A stretch of 64,000 bases of DNA from Rhabdothermincola salaria (GCF_021246445.1 NZ_JAJQXW010000001.1:434001-498000), one strand, 5' to 3'; shown: positions 7,563-16,885, numbered from the stretch's first letter. Made by a program: numbers and translations. Notes: a model not told the origin generated them from the sequence alone.

Positions 7563-9323
7563 GTGAGCGATCCCACCACCCTCCCGATGCGAACCGACTA
7601 CTGCGGCGCGCTCTCCCCGGCCCTCATCGGCCGCCAGGTGGCGCTGTGCGGGTGGGTGGCCCGGCGCCGTGAGCACGGTGAGCACCTGGCCTTCCTCGAC
7701 CTGCGCGACCACACCGGGCTGGTGCAGTGCGTGGTCGACGGGGCCGCCGAGCTGCGCTCGGAGTACGTGGTGCGCGTCGTCGGCACCGTGCGGGCCCGCC
7801 CGGAGGGCACCGAGAACCCCAACCTGCCGACCGGCGAGGTCGAGATCGGCGACTGCGAGGTCGAGGTCCTCAACACCGCCGAGCCGCCCCCGTTCCAGCT
7901 CGACGAGCGCGTCGAGGTCGACGAGATGGTGCGCCTCGCCCACCGCTACGTGGACCTGCGCACCGAGCGCATGCAGCGCAACCTGCGGGTGCGGGCCAAG
8001 GTCAACGGCGCCCTGCGCAGCGCCATGGACCGCCAGGGCTTCGTCGAGGTCGAGACCCCCATGCTCATCGCGTCGACCCCCGAGGGGGCCCGCGACTTCG
8101 TGGTGCCGAGCCGCTTGTCGCCCGGCCAGTTCTACGCCCTGCCCCAGAGCCCGCAGCTGTTCAAGCAGCTGTGCATGGTGGGCGGCGTGGACCGCTACTA
8201 CCAGATCGCCCGCTGCCTGCGCGACGAGGACCTGCGCGCCGACCGCCAGTTCGAGTTCATGCAGCTCGACGCCGAGGCCAGCTTCGTCTCCCAGGACGAG
8301 GTGCTCGAGTTCATCTCGGTGGCCATCTCGGCCGCCGTGGAGGCCGTCACCGGCGACACGGTGGCGGAGATCCCCCGGATGACGTGGCTCGAGGCCCAGG
8401 AGCGCTTCGGTTCGGACAAGCCCGACACCCGCTTCGGTCTGGAGCTCATGGAGCTCACCGAGGTGTTCGCCGACACCGGGTTCAACGCCTTCAAGGCCCC
8501 GTGCGTCAAGGGCATCCGGGTGCCCGGTGGCGGCGATGCCACCCGTTCACGCCTCGACGACCTCACCGACAAGGCCAAGCGCTGGGGGGCCAAGGGCCTG
8601 GTGTGGATGCGGGTCAAGGACGGCGGGCAGCTCGACTCGCCGGTGGCCAAGTTCCTCAGCGAGGCGGAGCTGGCCGCGCTGGTCGACACCACCGGCGCCG
8701 AGGCGGGCGACCTGTTGTTGCTGGTGGCCGACGAGCGGCCCGCGGTGCGCCACGTGCTGGGCCTGCTGCGCCTCGAACTGGGCCGGCCCCCCGTCACCGA
8801 GGGTGGCCTGCAGTTCCTGTGGGTGGTCGACTTCCCGCTGTTCGAGGCCGTGGGCGACGACGGCTCACCGATCCCGGCCCACCACCCGTTCACGATGCCC
8901 CACCCCGACGACGTCGGCCTGCTCGACAACGACGACGCCCAGGCGTTGCTCGACGTGCGCTCGCAGTCCTACGACCTGGTGCTCAACGGCTGGGAGCTGG
9001 GCTCGGGCAGCGTGCGAATCCACCGAGGCGACATCCAGGCGCGCATGTTCGGGCTGCTCGGGATCTCCGAGGAGGAGGCCCAGGCCAAGTTCGGGTTCCT
9101 CCTCGACGCCTTCCGCTTCGGGGCCCCGCCCCACGCGGGGTTCGCCTTCGGCATCGACCGTCTGGTGGCGCTGCTCGCCGGCGAGGAGAACATCCGCGAG
9201 GTCATCGCCTTCCCGAAGACGCAGTCGGGCACCGATCCCCTCACCCACGCCCCGACCCCGATCGACACCGGGCACCTCGAGGAGCTGGGTCTCCGTCTGC
9301 TCCCGGCCAAGAAGACCGACTGA
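7563..9323 (+). CDS. aspS: Aspartyl-tRNA synthetase (bacterial type)
   Basis: Class IIb synthetase of 586 residues. It begins with an OB-fold anticodon domain (LCGWVARRREHGEHLAFLDL) and continues with the catalytic core: motif 1 region GFVEVETPMLIASTPEGARD, motif 2 ARCLRDEDLRADRQFEF, and motif 3 GAPPHAGFAFGIDRLVALL near residue 515. The bacterial-type GAD insertion lies between motifs 2 and 3. Whether it also charges tRNA-Asn (with GatCAB) cannot be settled from this window. GTG start at 7563 with a GAGGAC site, directly behind hisS. Confidence 0.97.
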   Translation: MSDPTTLPMRTDYCGALSPALIGRQVALCGWVARRREHGEHLAFLDLRDHTGLVQCVVDGAAELRSEYVVRVVGTVRARPEGTENPNLPTGEVEIGDCEVEVLNTAEPPPFQLDERVEVDEMVRLAHRYVDLRTERMQRNLRVRAKVNGALRSAMDRQGFVEVETPMLIASTPEGARDFVVPSRLSPGQFYALPQSPQLFKQLCMVGGVDRYYQIARCLRDEDLRADRQFEFMQLDAEASFVSQDEVLEFISVAISAAVEAVTGDTVAEIPRMTWLEAQERFGSDKPDTRFGLELMELTEVFADTGFNAFKAPCVKGIRVPGGGDATRSRLDDLTDKAKRWGAKGLVWMRVKDGGQLDSPVAKFLSEAELAALVDTTGAEAGDLLLLVADERPAVRHVLGLLRLELGRPPVTEGGLQFLWVVDFPLFEAVGDDGSPIPAHHPFTMPHPDDVGLLDNDDAQALLDVRSQSYDLVLNGWELGSGSVRIHRGDIQARMFGLLGISEEEAQAKFGFLLDAFRFGAPPHAGFAFGIDRLVALLAGEENIREVIAFPKTQSGTDPLTHAPTPIDTGHLEELGLRLLPAKKTD

Positions 9324-9343
9324 GCGACCCGACGGTCCCGGGT

Positions 9344-10009
9344 TCAGGTGGTGGCCACGACCGTGACGGCGCTGCTGTCGTCGACCTGCACCACCAGCGT
9401 GACGGCAGTGTGGTCGCGCACGGCGCCCAGGCGGTGCTCGGCACCGTCGCCGACGACGGTCTGGTCGACCTCGTAGCCGAGGCGCTCGAGCTCGTCGGCC
9501 AGGCCGGCCACGACCGTGCGCAGCGTCGCATCGCGGGTGGTGAAGGTGACCTTGTGGCCCGCGGCGACCTCGGGATCGTCGCCGTCGACCAACGGGATCA
9601 GGTCGCCGGGCAGGTCGATGCCTCGCAGGGCGGCGGCCACCGTGGGGCGGCCGGTGGGGACGCCGGCCCCGGCCGCGCCTCCGTCCGGCGTCGGCCCAGC
9701 GGTCTCCGTAGCCGTCGCGTCGCCGGGGTTCGACGCCGCTTCGCGCTCGCCTTCGGGGGGACCCACCCCGGCCAAGGACTTCGGCAACCGGGGTTCGAGG
9801 GGACCGTCGGGCAGGGGAGGCAGCTCGCGGCGTCCGAGGCGCCCGGCGGCCTTGTCGCCCAGCCCCACGGCGCGGCCCTCGGCCGCCGCCGCCCGTGCGT
9901 CGCGCTCGGCCTTGGGGCCCTGGGTCATGCGTCGCCACAGGCGGTAGCCGTACACCGCCAGGGCCACCGCGAACCACAGCCAGAAGAGCACGACCAGGAC
10001 CTGCTGCAC
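9344..10009 (-). CDS. Membrane-anchored protein of unknown function
   Basis: 221 residues from GTG at 10009. An N-terminal membrane helix (VLVVLFWLWFAVALAVYGYRLW) is followed by a Lys/Arg-rich junction, a long disordered Ala/Pro/Gly stretch, and a C-terminal alpha/beta-looking domain from about residue 130 (VTFTTRDATLRTVVAGLADE, then VTLVVQVDDSSAVTVVAT). I recognise no family. It converges on aspS with only 20 bases between the stops and diverges from the radical SAM gene at 10122. The GTG start is chosen because it puts the membrane helix at the extreme N-terminus. The C-terminal domain probably faces the cytoplasm, given the basic residues after the helix, but this is inference. Confidence 0.65.
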   Translation of the reverse strand: MQQVLVVLFWLWFAVALAVYGYRLWRRMTQGPKAERDARAAAAEGRAVGLGDKAAGRLGRRELPPLPDGPLEPRLPKSLAGVGPPEGEREAASNPGDATATETAGPTPDGGAAGAGVPTGRPTVAAALRGIDLPGDLIPLVDGDDPEVAAGHKVTFTTRDATLRTVVAGLADELERLGYEVDQTVVGDGAEHRLGAVRDHTAVTLVVQVDDSSAVTVVATT

Positions 10010-10107
10010 GTCTCGATGCTGGCACAGGTTCCGCTCCGCGAGGAACGTCGAAGCCCCTGGTCGGCGGTCTCGCGGGCCCACGGTCGTGCCGCCGGTGGTC
10101 CAGCCGG

Positions 10108-10113
10108 TAGCAT
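10108..10113 (+). promoter_or_regulatory. -10 element (TAGCAT), leaderless radical SAM gene
   Basis: TANNNT hexamer ending 8 nt before ATG 10122; no ribosome site lies between. Confidence 0.55.
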
Positions 10114-10121
10114 CGGCGCGA

Positions 10122-12098
10122 ATGAACGGTTTGTGGACCCAGCTGGAACCCCTGCTGGCCAAGGTCGCCAAACCCGCCCGCTACATCGGCCTCGAGGACG
10201 GTGCGCAGCGGCCCGACCACGACCCCCGCAAGGTCGCGTGGCTGCTCGCCTACCCCGACACCTATGAGATCGGCCTGCCCAACCAGGGCTTGCAGATCCT
10301 CTACGAACTGCTCAACGAGCATCCCGATGCGGTGGCGGAGCGCACCTACGCCCCGTGGGTCGACCTCGAGTCGGAGCTGCGCGCCCGCAACATGCCGCTG
10401 TTCTCCCTCGACACCCACCGGCGGGCCGGGGAGTTCGACGTCATCGGGTTCAATCTGTCGGCCGAGCTGACCTACACGAACCTGCTCAACATGGTCGACC
10501 TCGCCGGGGTGCCGGTGCGCACCGCCGACCGTCGCCCCGAGCACCCGCTCGTCGCCGCGGGCGGCCACTGCACCTACAACCCCGAGCCGATCGCCGACTT
10601 CCTCGATTTCGTGGTGCTCGGCGATGGCGAGGAGATCGTGGCCGAGATCACCGAGGTGATCCTCGACTGGAAGTCGTCCGGGCGCACCGAGGGCAGCCGC
10701 GAGGGGGTCCTGCGGGCCCTGGCCGGCATCACCGGGGTGTACGTGCCCTCGCTGTACGACGTCGCCTACGACGGCGAGCGCCTCGTGGCCGTCACCCCCC
10801 GGTACGCCGACGTCCCCGAGCTGGTCGAGAAGCGCACCCTTCCCGACCTGGCCGACTGGCCGTACCCCAAGAACCAGCTCGTGCCCCTCACCGAGGTGGT
10901 CCACGACCGGCTCAACGTCGAGGTGTTCCGCGGTTGCACCCGGGGCTGTCGGTTCTGCCAGGCGGGCATGATCACCCGGCCGGTGCGCGAGCGGCCGGCC
11001 GCCCAGGTGCGCGACATGGTCGAGCGCGGCCTGCGCCGCACCGGCTACGACGAGGTGGCGCTCACCTCGTTGTCCACCGCCGACTTCTCCGGCATCGAGG
11101 GCCTGGTGGGCGACATCGTGCAGTCCACCGAGGACGGGCCTCCCGTGTCGGTGTCGCTGCCCAGCCTCCGCGTCGACGCCTTCGGCGTGGGCATCGCCAC
11201 CCAGCTCCAGCGGGCCCGGCGCACGGGCCTCACCTTCGCTCCGGAGGCCGGCACCTGGCGCATGCGCCAGGTCATCAACAAGCTCATCCGCGAAGAAGAC
11301 CTCTACAGCGCCGTCGACGCCGCCTATGCCAACGGCTGGCGCCGCATGAAGCTGTACTTCCTCACCGGCCTGCCCACCGAGACCGACGAGGACACCCTCG
11401 GCATCGCCGAGCTGGCCCGCAACTGCGTCGAGCTGGGCAAGGCCCACACCAAGAGCCCGTCGGTCACGGTGTCGGTGGGCGGGTTCGTGCCCAAGCCGTT
11501 CACCCCGTTCCAGTGGTTCGGGCAGAACACCGTCGAGGAGCTGCGCCGCAAGGTCAACCTGCTGCGCGACGCCACCCGCAAGGCCCACGGCGTGCAGATG
11601 AAGTGGCACGACCCCAAGGCCACGCTGGTCGAGGGCATCATGAGCCGCGGCGATCGCCGGCTCGGGCCGGTCATCGAGGAGGTGTGGCGCCGCGGCGGCA
11701 CCTTCCAGGAATGGAGCGAGCGCTTCGACCTCGACCTGTGGGTCGAGGTCATGGCCGCCCACGGGCTGTCGCCCGACTGGTACGCCCACCGCCACCGCAC
11801 CGAAGACGAGGTCCTCCCGTGGGACCACCTCTCGGCGGGGTTGCACAAGGACTTCCTGTGGCAGGACTGGCGCGACAGCCTCGCCGAGGTCGGCCTGCCC
11901 GACTGCCGCTGGACGCCCTGCTACGACTGCGGGGCCTGCACCGGGTACTCCATCGAGCACATCGTGGCCTCGGCCACCCCGCCGGCCGGCGGCTCGCAGG
12001 GCACCGGCCAGGACCTCTCGTCGAGCTCGGTGCCGGTCGAGCTGCTGTCACGTCGGCCGGTCGTGGCCGGCACCGGCGGGGGAGCACCCCCGTCGTGA
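10122..12098 (+). CDS. B12-binding-type radical SAM protein (TIGR03960 family)
   Basis: 658 residues. The N-terminal ~200 look like the B12-binding-type domain found in this family (VAWLLAYPDTYEIGLPNQGL, GFNLSAELTYTNLLNMVDLA, AGGHCTYNPEPIADFLDFVV). The radical SAM core follows, with the 4Fe-4S motif CTRGCRFC near residue 272 (Cx3Cx2C) and MKLYFLTGLPTETDED near 410. The C-terminus holds a Cys-rich segment (CRWTPCYDCGACTGYS) that could bind a second cluster. Members of this family occur beside, or fused to, a DUF2344 protein, which is what follows here with a GTGA overlap. The function is unestablished; placement before rne and the L21/L27 genes suggests RNA or ribosome modification, as inference only. 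Confidence 0.88.
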   Translation: MNGLWTQLEPLLAKVAKPARYIGLEDGAQRPDHDPRKVAWLLAYPDTYEIGLPNQGLQILYELLNEHPDAVAERTYAPWVDLESELRARNMPLFSLDTHRRAGEFDVIGFNLSAELTYTNLLNMVDLAGVPVRTADRRPEHPLVAAGGHCTYNPEPIADFLDFVVLGDGEEIVAEITEVILDWKSSGRTEGSREGVLRALAGITGVYVPSLYDVAYDGERLVAVTPRYADVPELVEKRTLPDLADWPYPKNQLVPLTEVVHDRLNVEVFRGCTRGCRFCQAGMITRPVRERPAAQVRDMVERGLRRTGYDEVALTSLSTADFSGIEGLVGDIVQSTEDGPPVSVSLPSLRVDAFGVGIATQLQRARRTGLTFAPEAGTWRMRQVINKLIREEDLYSAVDAAYANGWRRMKLYFLTGLPTETDEDTLGIAELARNCVELGKAHTKSPSVTVSVGGFVPKPFTPFQWFGQNTVEELRRKVNLLRDATRKAHGVQMKWHDPKATLVEGIMSRGDRRLGPVIEEVWRRGGTFQEWSERFDLDLWVEVMAAHGLSPDWYAHRHRTEDEVLPWDHLSAGLHKDFLWQDWRDSLAEVGLPDCRWTPCYDCGACTGYSIEHIVASATPPAGGSQGTGQDLSSSSVPVELLSRRPVVAGTGGGAPPS

Positions 12099-12829
12099 GG
12101 ATCCGCGTCCGCTTCACCAAGCACGGCAAGGTGCGCTTCACCAGCCACCGCGACGTGGCCCGGCTCTGGGAGCGGGCGCTGCGCCGTGCCGAGCTGCCCG
12201 TCGCCACCTCCGAGGGCTTCACGCCCAGGCCCAAGCTGCACTTCGGCCTGGCGTTGTCCACCGGGCACCAGTCCGAGGGCGAGTACCTCGACATCGACCT
12301 GCTCGAGCCCGAGGCCCACGACGTCGACCTCGACGCCCTGCCGGCGCGGCTCTCACCGCTGCTCCCGCCGGGGCTCGAGGTCCAGGTGGCGGCCGTGGTC
12401 GACCGGGCCGACGACTCCCTGCAGAAGGCGGTGACCTCGTGCTCGTGGCGGATCGAGGTCCCCGACACCGAACCGGCGGTCCTGGCCGCCGCCACCAAGA
12501 CGCTGCTCGCCAAGGACGTGGTGCAGGTCACCCGCGAGCGCAAGGGCAAGCAGGTCACCGACGACCTGCGCCCGGGGATCCTCCACCTCTCGGTGGACGG
12601 TCCCACACCCCCCGACGCACCCGAAGCGGGGGCGGTGTTGGTGGCCCAGTTGGCCACCCACCCCCGTTCGGTCCGGCCCGCAGAGCTGCTGGCCGCCTAC
12701 GACCCACCCCTCGCCGAGGGGCGGGTCTGTCGCACTCACCAATGGATCACAGCCGACGGCGCGACGCGAGAGCCACTGCTCCCGCCCGGCGCGCCGTCGA
12801 CGGCGCAACCCACGGCGCGCGCCTCATGA
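12095..12829 (+). CDS. DUF2344 (TIGR03936) radical-SAM-associated protein
   Basis: 244 residues that open with the family hallmark IRVRFTKHGKVRFTSHRDVA and SEGFTPRPKLHFGLALSTGH. The protein is normally encoded next to, or as the C-terminal part of, the radical SAM protein just upstream, and presumably works with it. GTG 12095 overlaps the upstream TGA, so the pair is translationally coupled. The C-terminal 30 residues are Pro/Ala/Thr-rich and probably disordered. The biochemical role is not known to me. Confidence 0.85.
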   Translation: MRIRVRFTKHGKVRFTSHRDVARLWERALRRAELPVATSEGFTPRPKLHFGLALSTGHQSEGEYLDIDLLEPEAHDVDLDALPARLSPLLPPGLEVQVAAVVDRADDSLQKAVTSCSWRIEVPDTEPAVLAAATKTLLAKDVVQVTRERKGKQVTDDLRPGILHLSVDGPTPPDAPEAGAVLVAQLATHPRSVRPAELLAAYDPPLAEGRVCRTHQWITADGATREPLLPPGAPSTAQPTARAS

Positions 12830-12844
12830 GAAGGGACTCACTCC

Positions 12845-15034
12845 ATGACCGACCCCACGGTCGACGACACCTCGGGCCGCCCGGCCCGCCCCGCGGCCAC
12901 CGCCGACGGGGCCTCCACGACGCCGGCTCCCGACCAGAGGTCTGAGCCCTCCGCGTCCGGGTCGAACCCCTCTCGCCAAGAGCGCGACACCGCCCCCCGG
13001 GGGCGGAGCGAGCAGGCCCCCTCGGCTGAGCGCGACACCTCGAGCTCGTCCGGCGACGCCACCACGAGCGGCTCTTCGGCCCCGGCCGGGGGACCGCGCC
13101 GGTCGGACCGCGCCGACACGTCCGACCGCTCGGCCAAGGGCGACAGCCCGGCCGGCGACGCCGACCGCGCCGCCGGATCGGGCGACGCCGCCGGCGGCGA
13201 GCGCTCGGGCGGGAGCGGCGACGGCAGCCCACGGCCGCGCCGCCGCCGTGGCTCGCGTGGCGGCCGCAGCCGCAGCCGCAGCAACGGGGCCAACCGTCCG
13301 GCCGACGGCGCCGACGCTGCGGGCGACAGCTCGGCCGCCGAGGGGGAGCGCACCCCTGAGCTCCCCGGTCGCCAGTCCGAGGGCCGTCCCAAGGACCCCG
13401 CCGCCGCCGAACGGGCGTTGGTCAAGCGCCCCCGCATCGGTGACACCCGTCCCGCTCCGGAGGCCGAGAACGACACGTCCGGTTCGGGCCGGGCGCCGGC
13501 CAAGGGCAAGGGCCGAGGCGACCAGGGCCCGTCGCGTGGCGACGGCGGCAGCGAGAGCGGCGGCAACGGATCGGGCGGATCGTCACGGTCCGGGTCGCGT
13601 CGGCGCCGCGGCGGACGGGGCAAGAGCAGCGGTGGTGGTGGCGGCGGGGGCGGCGGCCGTTCCGGCCCCTCGAACCAGCCGGTGGAAGCCATCGTCGGCG
13701 GTACGGGGCCCGAGCTCGACGAGGAGACCCTCGAGAAGCGCAAGGGCCGTGAGCGCAAGGGCCGCCCGGTCGGTCGCTACCTCATGACCGTCAGCGTGCG
13801 CCCCCAGGCCACCCAGATCGCCGTGCTCGAGGGGCGCAACCTCATCGAGCACTACGTCTCGCGTCCGGCCGACGACGTGGCCCAGATCCACGGCAACATC
13901 TACCTGGGCAAGGTCCAGAACGTGCTGCCGGGCATGGAAGCGGCCTTCGTCGACATCGCCACCCCCAAGAACGCCGTGCTCTACCGGGGCGACGTGCAGT
14001 ACGACGCCGAGGACATCGAGGAGGGCGGCAACGCCCGCATCGAGCAGATCCTCAAGCCCAAGCAGAACATCATCTGCCAGGTCACCAAGAACCCCATCGC
14101 CCACAAGGGCGCCCGCCTGACCCAGGAGGTCTCCCTCCCCGGCCGGTTCGTGGTCCTGATCCCCAACTCCAGCACCTACGGCATCTCCAAGCGCCTGGCC
14201 GACGACGAGCGCAAGCGCCTGCGGTCCATCCTCGACAAGGTGAAGCCGCCCCAGCACGGGGTGATCGTGCGCACCGCGGCCGAGGGCGTGACCGCCGAGG
14301 AGATCTCCGCCGACGTCACCCGGCTGCTGTCGCAGTGGGAGCGCATCGAGGCGCTCGCCGCCAAGGTGCAGTCCCCGGCGTTGCTGTACCGCGAGCCGGA
14401 CATGGCCGTGCGGGTCATCCGCGAGGAGTTCAACGACGAGTACCGGGGCATCGTCATCGACGACGAGCAGCTCTACACCGAGGTGCGCGACTACGTGGCC
14501 AGCATCTCTCCGGCGGTGGCCGACCGCGTGCAGTTCTACGACCCGAAGGTCGAGCCGCTGTCCATCTTCGAACGCCACCACGTCCACGAGCAGCTCCACA
14601 AGGCCCTCGATCGCAAGGTGTGGCTGCCGTCGGGTGGTTCGCTCATCATCGAGCACACCGAGGCCCTCACCGTCATCGACGTCAACACCGGCAAGAACGT
14701 CGGGTCGTCGAGCCTCGAGGAGACGGTCTTCAAGAACAACCTGGAGGCGGCCGTCGAGATCGCCAAGCAGCTGCGCCTGCGCGACATCGGCGGGATCATC
14801 GTCATCGACTTCATCGACATGGAGGTGCGGGCCAACCGCGACGAGGTCATCAAGGTGTTCCGCGATGCGCTCGCCCGCGACAAGACCCGCACCCAGGTGT
14901 TCGACATCTCCGAGCTGGGCCTGGTCGAGATGACCCGCAAGCGCATCGGTGAGGGCCTGCTCGAGTCGTTCTCGACCCAGTGCCCGGAGTGCGAGGGGCG
15001 GGGGCTGCAGATCGACCGCGCCCTGCTGGAATGA
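12845..15034 (+). CDS. rne: Ribonuclease E/G with long disordered N-terminal extension
   Basis: Endoribonuclease for mRNA decay and rRNA processing. The catalytic part spans roughly residues 315-729: start of the S1/RNase-H-like region (RYLMTVSVRPQATQIAVLEG), S1 RNA-binding segment (GNIYLGKVQNVLPGMEAAFV), the 5' sensor/DNase-I-like region with IVIDFIDMEVRANRDEV (catalytic Asp residues), and the CPECEGRG zinc-link near the end. The first ~310 residues are low complexity, rich in Ser/Asp/Gly/Arg with RGGRSRSRSN and poly-Gly runs, resembling the disordered RNA- and protein-binding arms that in E. coli are C-terminal. ATG 12845 is 15 nt after the DUF2344 gene. Confidence 0.93.
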   Translation: MTDPTVDDTSGRPARPAATADGASTTPAPDQRSEPSASGSNPSRQERDTAPRGRSEQAPSAERDTSSSSGDATTSGSSAPAGGPRRSDRADTSDRSAKGDSPAGDADRAAGSGDAAGGERSGGSGDGSPRPRRRRGSRGGRSRSRSNGANRPADGADAAGDSSAAEGERTPELPGRQSEGRPKDPAAAERALVKRPRIGDTRPAPEAENDTSGSGRAPAKGKGRGDQGPSRGDGGSESGGNGSGGSSRSGSRRRRGGRGKSSGGGGGGGGGRSGPSNQPVEAIVGGTGPELDEETLEKRKGRERKGRPVGRYLMTVSVRPQATQIAVLEGRNLIEHYVSRPADDVAQIHGNIYLGKVQNVLPGMEAAFVDIATPKNAVLYRGDVQYDAEDIEEGGNARIEQILKPKQNIICQVTKNPIAHKGARLTQEVSLPGRFVVLIPNSSTYGISKRLADDERKRLRSILDKVKPPQHGVIVRTAAEGVTAEEISADVTRLLSQWERIEALAAKVQSPALLYREPDMAVRVIREEFNDEYRGIVIDDEQLYTEVRDYVASISPAVADRVQFYDPKVEPLSIFERHHVHEQLHKALDRKVWLPSGGSLIIEHTEALTVIDVNTGKNVGSSSLEETVFKNNLEAAVEIAKQLRLRDIGGIIVIDFIDMEVRANRDEVIKVFRDALARDKTRTQVFDISELGLVEMTRKRIGEGLLESFSTQCPECEGRGLQIDRALLE

Positions 15035-15071
15035 GCCGACCTGCGGGTTTGGTCCACCGGGTCCACCTCGC

Positions 15072-15077
15072 TAGGAT
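15072..15077 (+). promoter_or_regulatory. -10 element (TAGGAT), leaderless rplU
   Basis: TANNNT hexamer ending 9 nt before ATG 15087, giving rplU-rpmA its own leaderless promoter inside the cluster. Confidence 0.55.
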
Positions 15078-15086
15078 GGCGCCCCT

Positions 15087-15392
15087 ATGTATGCCGTGAT
15101 CCAGAGTGGTGGCAAGCAATATCGCGTCGAGCAAGGTCAGCGCCTCGACGTCGAGCGTCTCGGTGATGCCGAGGAGGTCTCGCTGACCCCGGTGCTGCTG
15201 GTCGACGGTGATTCCGTGCTGGCCACCCCCGCCCAGCTGTCCGGTGCCAGCGTCACCGCTCGGGTGGTGGGCGAGGGCAAGGGCCCCAAGATCACCGGCT
15301 TCACCTACAAGAACAAGTCCAACCAGCGTCGCCGGTGGGGTCATCGCCAGCGCTACGCCACCATCGAGATCACCGACATCAAGAAGGGCTGA
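15087..15392 (+). CDS. rplU: 50S ribosomal protein L21
   Basis: 101 residues matching L21 along its length: [17 protein letters not shown] at the start, and the basic [19 protein letters not shown] region, which binds 23S rRNA, near residue 75. It is followed four bases later by rpmA and later by obg, the common L21-L27-Obg association, although here obg is 5 kb away with a dGTPase gene and a pilin operon inserted between. Confidence 0.97.
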   Translation: MYAVIQSGGKQYRVEQGQRLDVERLGDAEEVSLTPVLLVDGDSVLATPAQLSGASVTARVVGEGKGPKITGFTYKNKSNQRRRWGHRQRYATIEITDIKKG

Positions 15393-15396
15393 GCCG

Positions 15397-15648
15397 ATGT
15401 CAAAGACCAAGGGCGGCGGGTCAACCCGCAACGGCCGCGATTCAGAGTCCAAGCGCCTCGGCGTGAAGCGCTTCGACGGCCAGCTCGTCGAGGCCGGCAC
15501 CATCCTGGTGCGCCAGCGTGGCACCCGCATCCACCCCGGCGAGAACGTGGGCCGTGGCGGCGACGACACGCTGTTCGCCACCTCTCCCGGCACCGTGAAG
15601 TTCGGTTCGCGCAAGGGCCGCAAGCTCGTCGACATCCTGCCGAGCTGA
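15397..15648 (+). CDS. rpmA: 50S ribosomal protein L27
   Basis: 83 residues; standard L27 with [20 protein letters not shown] at the N-terminus, which reaches toward the peptidyl transferase centre, and the GTIIVRQRG-like [18 protein letters not shown] block. It starts directly with the functional N-terminus, without the Firmicute-type cleavable leader. A hairpin terminator follows 30 bases after the stop. Confidence 0.97.
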   Translation: MSKTKGGGSTRNGRDSESKRLGVKRFDGQLVEAGTILVRQRGTRIHPGENVGRGGDDTLFATSPGTVKFGSRKGRKLVDILPS

Positions 15649-15678
15649 TCTGGCGGCGCTCGGCGCCGACACCACTGG

Positions 15679-15705
15679 CACGACCCCCTCTGGCAGGGGG
15701 TCGTG
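15679..15705. terminator. Hairpin terminator between convergent rpmA and dgt
   Basis: Perfect 11-bp arms CACGACCCCCT / AGGGGGTCGTG with a 5-nt loop in the gap between two converging genes. There is no T-tract on either side. It probably serves both strands. Confidence 0.7.
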
Positions 15706-15718
15706 GCGCGTTCGGGGG

Positions 15719-16885
15719 TCAGCGGCGGCCGGTGAGCCCCTGGGGGAGGTCGGCCTCGGGCCAGTCGAGGAGGGCCACCGCGGTGTCGCACGCGTAGCGG
15801 TCGGTCATGCCTGCCACCCAGGTCACCGCCGCCGTGAGCGCGGCGGCCGATCCCGGCTCTGCGTCGCGGGTGTCGGCCAGGAGCTCGGGGTGCTGCACGA
15901 AGTGCTCGACGAGCGCCTGGAGCACGGCGATGACGGCCCGGGCCTGGGCCATCGAGTCGGGGCGCAGGTAGATGCGCTCGTAGTTGAAGGTGCGGAAGGC
16001 GGCCAGGGCTTCGGCCATCGGCTCGGTCATGGCCACCCGTCCGGCGGCGGCGGTGCCCTCGACGACCCCGCCGATGAAGGCCCGCAGCCAGGAGCTGCGC
16101 CGGGGTCCGCACCGCTCGAGGACGATGGCGGGGAGGGCCTCGGTGCCGAGCAGGGCGGCCTTGGTGGCGTCCTCGAAGTCGTGGCACACGTAGGCGATGC
16201 GATCGGCCCAGCTCACCACCTCGCCCTCGGGGGTGGCGGGCGTGGGGCGGGACCATGAGTGGTTGCGGACCCCGTCGAGGGTCTCGGCGCACAGGTTGAG
16301 CGGGGCGAGCACGACGTCGGCCCCCCACGGGGCGTGGTCGAACCCGTCGGGGAGGTAGGGGTCGAAGGCGTCCTCGCTGGCGTGGCCGCCGGGACCGTGA
16401 CCGCAGTCGTGGCCGAGGGCGATGGCCTCGGTGAGGGCCACGTTGAGGCGCAGGGCCCGGGCGATGGCCGTGGCCACCTGGGCGACCTCGAGGGCGTGGG
16501 TCAGCCGGGTGCGCTGGTGGTCGTCGGGGAAGATGAACACCTGGGTCTTGCCGGCGAGGCGGCGGAACGCCGTGGCCTGGTGCAGGATGCGGTCGCGGTC
16601 GCGTTCGAAGCAGGTACGCAGCGGATCCGGGAGCTCGGCCTTCGCCCGGTGGCCGGCCCCCGCCGCCCGGGTGGCACCGGGGGCCATGAGCGTGTCCTCG
16701 AGGGCCTCGCGGTCCTGGCGGGCCATGGGGGGACCGGCATCGACGACCGCCCCGGGCTCGGTGTGGGCGGTGCGCACCTCGATGGGGGAGCTGGTGCGGG
16801 GGGAGAGGTGACGGCCTTCCATGGTGGCGGCCCAGGTGCGGGCGCGGTCGCTGAGGGCGGAGCCATCCGGAGCGGTCCAGGTCAT
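15719..16885 (-). CDS. dgt: dGTPase-like deoxynucleotide triphosphohydrolase
   Basis: Family members hydrolyse dGTP (or other dNTPs) to the nucleoside and triphosphate, tuning dNTP pools. The HD-domain ligands are visible: RTRLTHALEVAQVA near residue 130 (first His), ALGHDCGHGPGGHASED near 156 (His-Asp and following His) and WADRIAYVCHDFEDA near 223 (last Asp). FERDRDRILHQATAFRRL matches the family's conserved segment before the HD site. Length 388 is typical of the shorter actinobacterial type. The ATG at 16885 has a GGAG site. Substrate preference is not readable. Confidence 0.9.
   Translation of the reverse strand: MTWTAPDGSALSDRARTWAATMEGRHLSPRTSSPIEVRTAHTEPGAVVDAGPPMARQDREALEDTLMAPGATRAAGAGHRAKAELPDPLRTCFERDRDRILHQATAFRRLAGKTQVFIFPDDHQRTRLTHALEVAQVATAIARALRLNVALTEAIALGHDCGHGPGGHASEDAFDPYLPDGFDHAPWGADVVLAPLNLCAETLDGVRNHSWSRPTPATPEGEVVSWADRIAYVCHDFEDATKAALLGTEALPAIVLERCGPRRSSWLRAFIGGVVEGTAAAGRVAMTEPMAEALAAFRTFNYERIYLRPDSMAQARAVIAVLQALVEHFVQHPELLADTRDAEPGSAAALTAAVTWVAGMTDRYACDTAVALLDWPEADLPQGLTGRR

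Noticed and set aside
8865-11960. Minus-strand ORF of about 1000 codons opposite aspS and the radical SAM gene
   Set aside because: Shadow frame; both sense genes have full family motifs, and only the short segment ending at 9344 in another frame is kept as a gene.
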